DNA of 64,000 nt, taken from NCBI RefSeq assembly GCF_003550175.1, contig NZ_QXDF01000001.1, forward strand, positions 1,264,501-1,328,500, in the 5' to 3' direction. Positions 61,962-64,000 of the stretch are shown one piece after another. Below the pieces are notes generated by a model. That model saw only the letters and a list, made by a program, of their open reading frames with translations. It ran no database searches and was not told where the DNA came from. Origin of the DNA: Dichotomicrobium thermohalophilum. GTDB taxonomy: Bacteria > Pseudomonadota > Alphaproteobacteria > Rhizobiales > Rhodomicrobiaceae. Position 1 is the first letter of the stretch; the number at the start of each line of letters is the position of its first letter. A program made the position numbers and the translations under genes.

Positions 61962-63221
61962 TTATTTGTCGGCGGGACCGTCCTTCTCGATCCCATAGCG
62001 CGCGACGAGCTTCCAGACATGCGCCGGCACCATATGCTTCAGCCGCCTTGGCGCGGCATGGCGCAGATGCAGCACCGTCTCCGCCGCCTTCATCTCCACC
62101 CGCGCCCGCGCAAACTCCACGCCGCGCGGGCCGATGCGCGGCTGTAGCCACGACACGATCGGGCGCACCCAGTTCGGCATCCGCCGCACCGGCAGCCCGC
62201 CCGCCGCGCGCTCCGTATTGGCGATGAAGCCCGCCACCGCCGGCTTCCGCTTGCCCTTGTCGCCGGGCGCTTCGGTCTGAAGCTCGTCGCCGAGCAGGTC
62301 CACCAGCCCTTGCCCGCGCGCATTGCGCACCAGCAGCCATTGCTGCCCCTCGCCGCCCATATAGCCGACCGTAACGTCCGACAGCACATTGGTATAGTCC
62401 ACGCAGGTGCGGCAGGTCAGCGGGAAGAAGTCGCGCGGCAGATCGCTGATCGGCAGGTTCAGGAACGGGATCGTGCGCTTGCGCCCGTCATCGTGGCGGA
62501 TCTCGACGCGGTAATCGGGCCGGAATTCGAGATAGTTGATCGTCTCGGGCGCGTCGTCCAGCCGGGCGAGGAAGGCGTGGAAGTTCTCCGTCGTCGTGTT
62601 GTCGGAGCAGGGCGTGCCGACAACGTAAAGCCGCTCCAGCCCGAGTTCTTCCTCCAGCGCGCGCAGGGCGTAGACCTGGCACGGGATGCCGATAACCGCG
62701 AGACGGCGGTAACCGGCCGCGCGCGCCGGCTCCAGCAGCGCCAAGAGCGGCGCATAGCCCATGCGCATTCCGCGGCAGTGCGCCATCGCTTCCGGCTTGG
62801 TGACGATGACCGGCACGGGCCGCCAGCGGTCCTCCGGGTCGGGCGCGACGGTCAGCACGGCGTCGACATGCCCGCCCGCCAGCAGCCGCTCGCCGATGCG
62901 CGTGGCGATGCCGGTCCACTGCGCGCCATCGCTCGGCTGGGTCAGGCGGGCGCGCAGCATGGACCGGTAGGGGCCGAAGTGGAGTTCATCAGCGCGTTCC
63001 GGGTCGCGGGCGCGGCCATGCACCTTCGTCTCCAGCCCTTCGTAGTCGGGGCGGATGAACTGGCAGGCGCTGGCGCAGCGTTTTGGCTGATCGGTGCGCG
63101 ACACGCCGCAATCGGTGCAGAACGAGCGCGGCGCGGACGGCGCGACCACCGGCGCGAAAATCCCCGGCTCATCGAGCACGCCGCCGGTTCGGCGGGTGAG
63201 GTGCGTGGTTTCGTGGCCCAT
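61962..63221 (-). CDS. FrhB/BciB-type ferredoxin-dependent reductase
   Basis: The 419-residue product belongs to the coenzyme F420 hydrogenase beta-subunit family and resembles BciB, which reduces the 8-vinyl group of divinyl (proto)chlorophyllide, and plant HCAR. Similar blocks are FCTDCGVSRTDQPKRCASAC (cluster cysteines), QWTGIATRIGERLLAGGHVD, VIGIPCQVYALRALEEELGL, VVGTPCSDNTTTENFHAFL and CRTCVDYTNVLSDVTVGYMG. It should carry FAD and 4Fe-4S clusters. BciB activity is not proven, and no chlorophyll gene is visible here. It converges on DUF6671 with a 3-base gap and is divergent from the DUF938 gene. Confidence 0.8.
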   Translation of the reverse strand: MGHETTHLTRRTGGVLDEPGIFAPVVAPSAPRSFCTDCGVSRTDQPKRCASACQFIRPDYEGLETKVHGRARDPERADELHFGPYRSMLRARLTQPSDGAQWTGIATRIGERLLAGGHVDAVLTVAPDPEDRWRPVPVIVTKPEAMAHCRGMRMGYAPLLALLEPARAAGYRRLAVIGIPCQVYALRALEEELGLERLYVVGTPCSDNTTTENFHAFLARLDDAPETINYLEFRPDYRVEIRHDDGRKRTIPFLNLPISDLPRDFFPLTCRTCVDYTNVLSDVTVGYMGGEGQQWLLVRNARGQGLVDLLGDELQTEAPGDKGKRKPAVAGFIANTERAAGGLPVRRMPNWVRPIVSWLQPRIGPRGVEFARARVEMKAAETVLHLRHAAPRRLKHMVPAHVWKLVARYGIEKDGPADK

Positions 63222-63331
63222 GATCCCTCCGGCGGCTCACGCCCGCAGTGTAAACATTTCTGGACACTCGATCCATCCCGATCTTGACACGCGGCGCGCA
63301 CTGGCGTCGAAAAAGGGGCAGGAGGGGTGTC

Positions 63332-63949
63332 ATGGAAAAGCAGTTCTCGCCGAGCGCGGCGCGCAATACCGAGCCGATCCTTGCGGCGCTGCGGCCGCGC
63401 CTGCCGGCATCGGGGCGCGCGTTAGAGGCCGCCAGCGGGACCGGCCAGCATATCGCCGCGTTCGCGTCGGCCTTTCCGGGGATCGACTGGACACCGAGCG
63501 ACCCCGACCCGACGGCGCGGGCCAGCATTGCCGCGCATGTGGCAGAAGCCGGGCTGGAGAACCTGCACGCGCCGCTTGATCTCGACGTGACCGATCCGGC
63601 CTGGCCCGAGACGGTGGACGCCGGGCTGGATGTGATCGTCGCGATCAACCTGCTGCACATCTCGCCATGGGCGGCGGCGCTTGGGCTGCTGGCCGGGGCG
63701 GAGCGGTTGCTTGCGCCGAATGGGCGGCTGTTCATCTACGGGCCGTTTTCGCGCGGCGGCGATTACCTGTCGCAGAGCAACGTGCAGTTCGACGCGAGTC
63801 TGCGCCATCGGGACCCAAGCTGGGGGCTGCGCGATGTCGATGACGTGGCTGCCGCTGCGCGGGCCGAAGGTCTCGACCTGGCGGAAGTCATCGAAATGCC
63901 GGCCAACAACCTGATGCTCTTATTCTCGAAGTCACCCGGCGGAGCGTAG
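63332..63949 (+). CDS. DUF938 family, predicted SAM-dependent methyltransferase
   Basis: A 205-residue class I methyltransferase-fold protein. It begins KQFSPSAARNTEPILAALRP. The SAM-binding ALEAASGTGQHIAAFASAFP (motif I) and the conserved VIVAINLLHISPWAAALGLL, YGPFSRGGDYLSQSNVQFDA and RHRDPSWGLRDV match DUF938. The acceptor is unknown. ATG 63332 is well placed after GGAGGGGTGTC. It is divergent from the BciB-like gene; 51 bases remain to the window end with nothing visible. Confidence 0.9.
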   Translation: MEKQFSPSAARNTEPILAALRPRLPASGRALEAASGTGQHIAAFASAFPGIDWTPSDPDPTARASIAAHVAEAGLENLHAPLDLDVTDPAWPETVDAGLDVIVAINLLHISPWAAALGLLAGAERLLAPNGRLFIYGPFSRGGDYLSQSNVQFDASLRHRDPSWGLRDVDDVAAAARAEGLDLAEVIEMPANNLMLLFSKSPGGA

Positions 63950-64000
63950 AGTGCAGAGTCGACAAAACCGAGCGGCCCTATGCATTGCAGACCAACAACG

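Overview
The window is a continuous stretch of a GC-rich chromosome (about 65 % GC by eye) of an alphaproteobacterium. Evidence for this is the order tig-clpP-clpX-lon-HU, the 14-gene nuoA-N operon running into birA, an RNase J and methylmalonyl-CoA epimerase, a DUF1467 gene, a short prolyl-tRNA synthetase, and the lolC/E-lolD-dnaE block. This order resembles Hyphomicrobiales and relatives; I cannot name a genus. Nearly all genes are intact. I see no rRNA, insertion sequence, prophage or CRISPR array. Four tRNA genes are present: Ala-CGC, Leu-TAG, Val-TAC and Asp-GTC.

Layout. Bases 1-5020 hold a GAF/LuxR-type regulator cut by the window edge, a Tat-exported metallo-beta-lactamase-fold hydrolase, and an isoquinoline-1-oxidoreductase-type molybdenum hydroxylase (Tat-tagged large subunit plus 2Fe-2S small subunit). 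Bases 5021-8742 run on the minus strand: an AbrB-type membrane protein, then a visibly GC-poorer islet (hicA-hicB toxin-antitoxin, a small membrane protein, an exported ClpP-fold/SH3 protein) that ends at the 3' end of tRNA-Ala. Bases 8887-18094 are housekeeping and small unknown genes: YggT, DUF167, folD, a metallophosphoesterase-like protein with degenerate metal sites, pdxH, fabI, a coiled-coil membrane protein, a histidine phosphatase, aroC and a second Tat-exported MBL protein. Bases 18194-25303 carry tRNA-Leu and the proteostasis cluster. Bases 25468-29710 carry DUF502, a pterin dehydratase-like gene with folB, two outer-membrane beta-barrel paralogs with matching leaders, and two tRNAs. 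Bases 29883-47565 carry complex I, birA, RNase J, the epimerase and DUF1467. Bases 48018-56000 carry proS, the Lol exporter, a secreted intradiol dioxygenase and dnaE. Bases 55997-63949 carry a LysR regulator divergent from dabB-dabA-DUF6671 (energy-coupled inorganic carbon uptake), a BciB-like ferredoxin-dependent reductase and a DUF938 methyltransferase.

How the genes work together. Complex I and DabB are related proton-translocating membrane proteins: complex I builds the proton gradient and DabB-DabA probably spends it to trap CO2 as bicarbonate. The BciB-like protein belongs to the family that reduces 8-vinyl chlorophyllides. Together with the Dab module it hints at phototrophic or carbon-fixing ancestry, but no bacteriochlorophyll, carotenoid, carboxysome or RuBisCO gene is visible here, so this is inference.

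Most worth a second look: (1) the two outer-membrane protein genes share a promoter-leader block with hairpins conserved in position but not in sequence, a candidate undescribed cis-regulatory RNA; (2) the metallophosphoesterase-like protein at 11074-11835 has lost most family metal ligands; (3) a DUF6671 zinc-ribbon protein overlaps dabA and may be a third partner of the Dab system; (4) the GC-poor islet beside tRNA-Ala.
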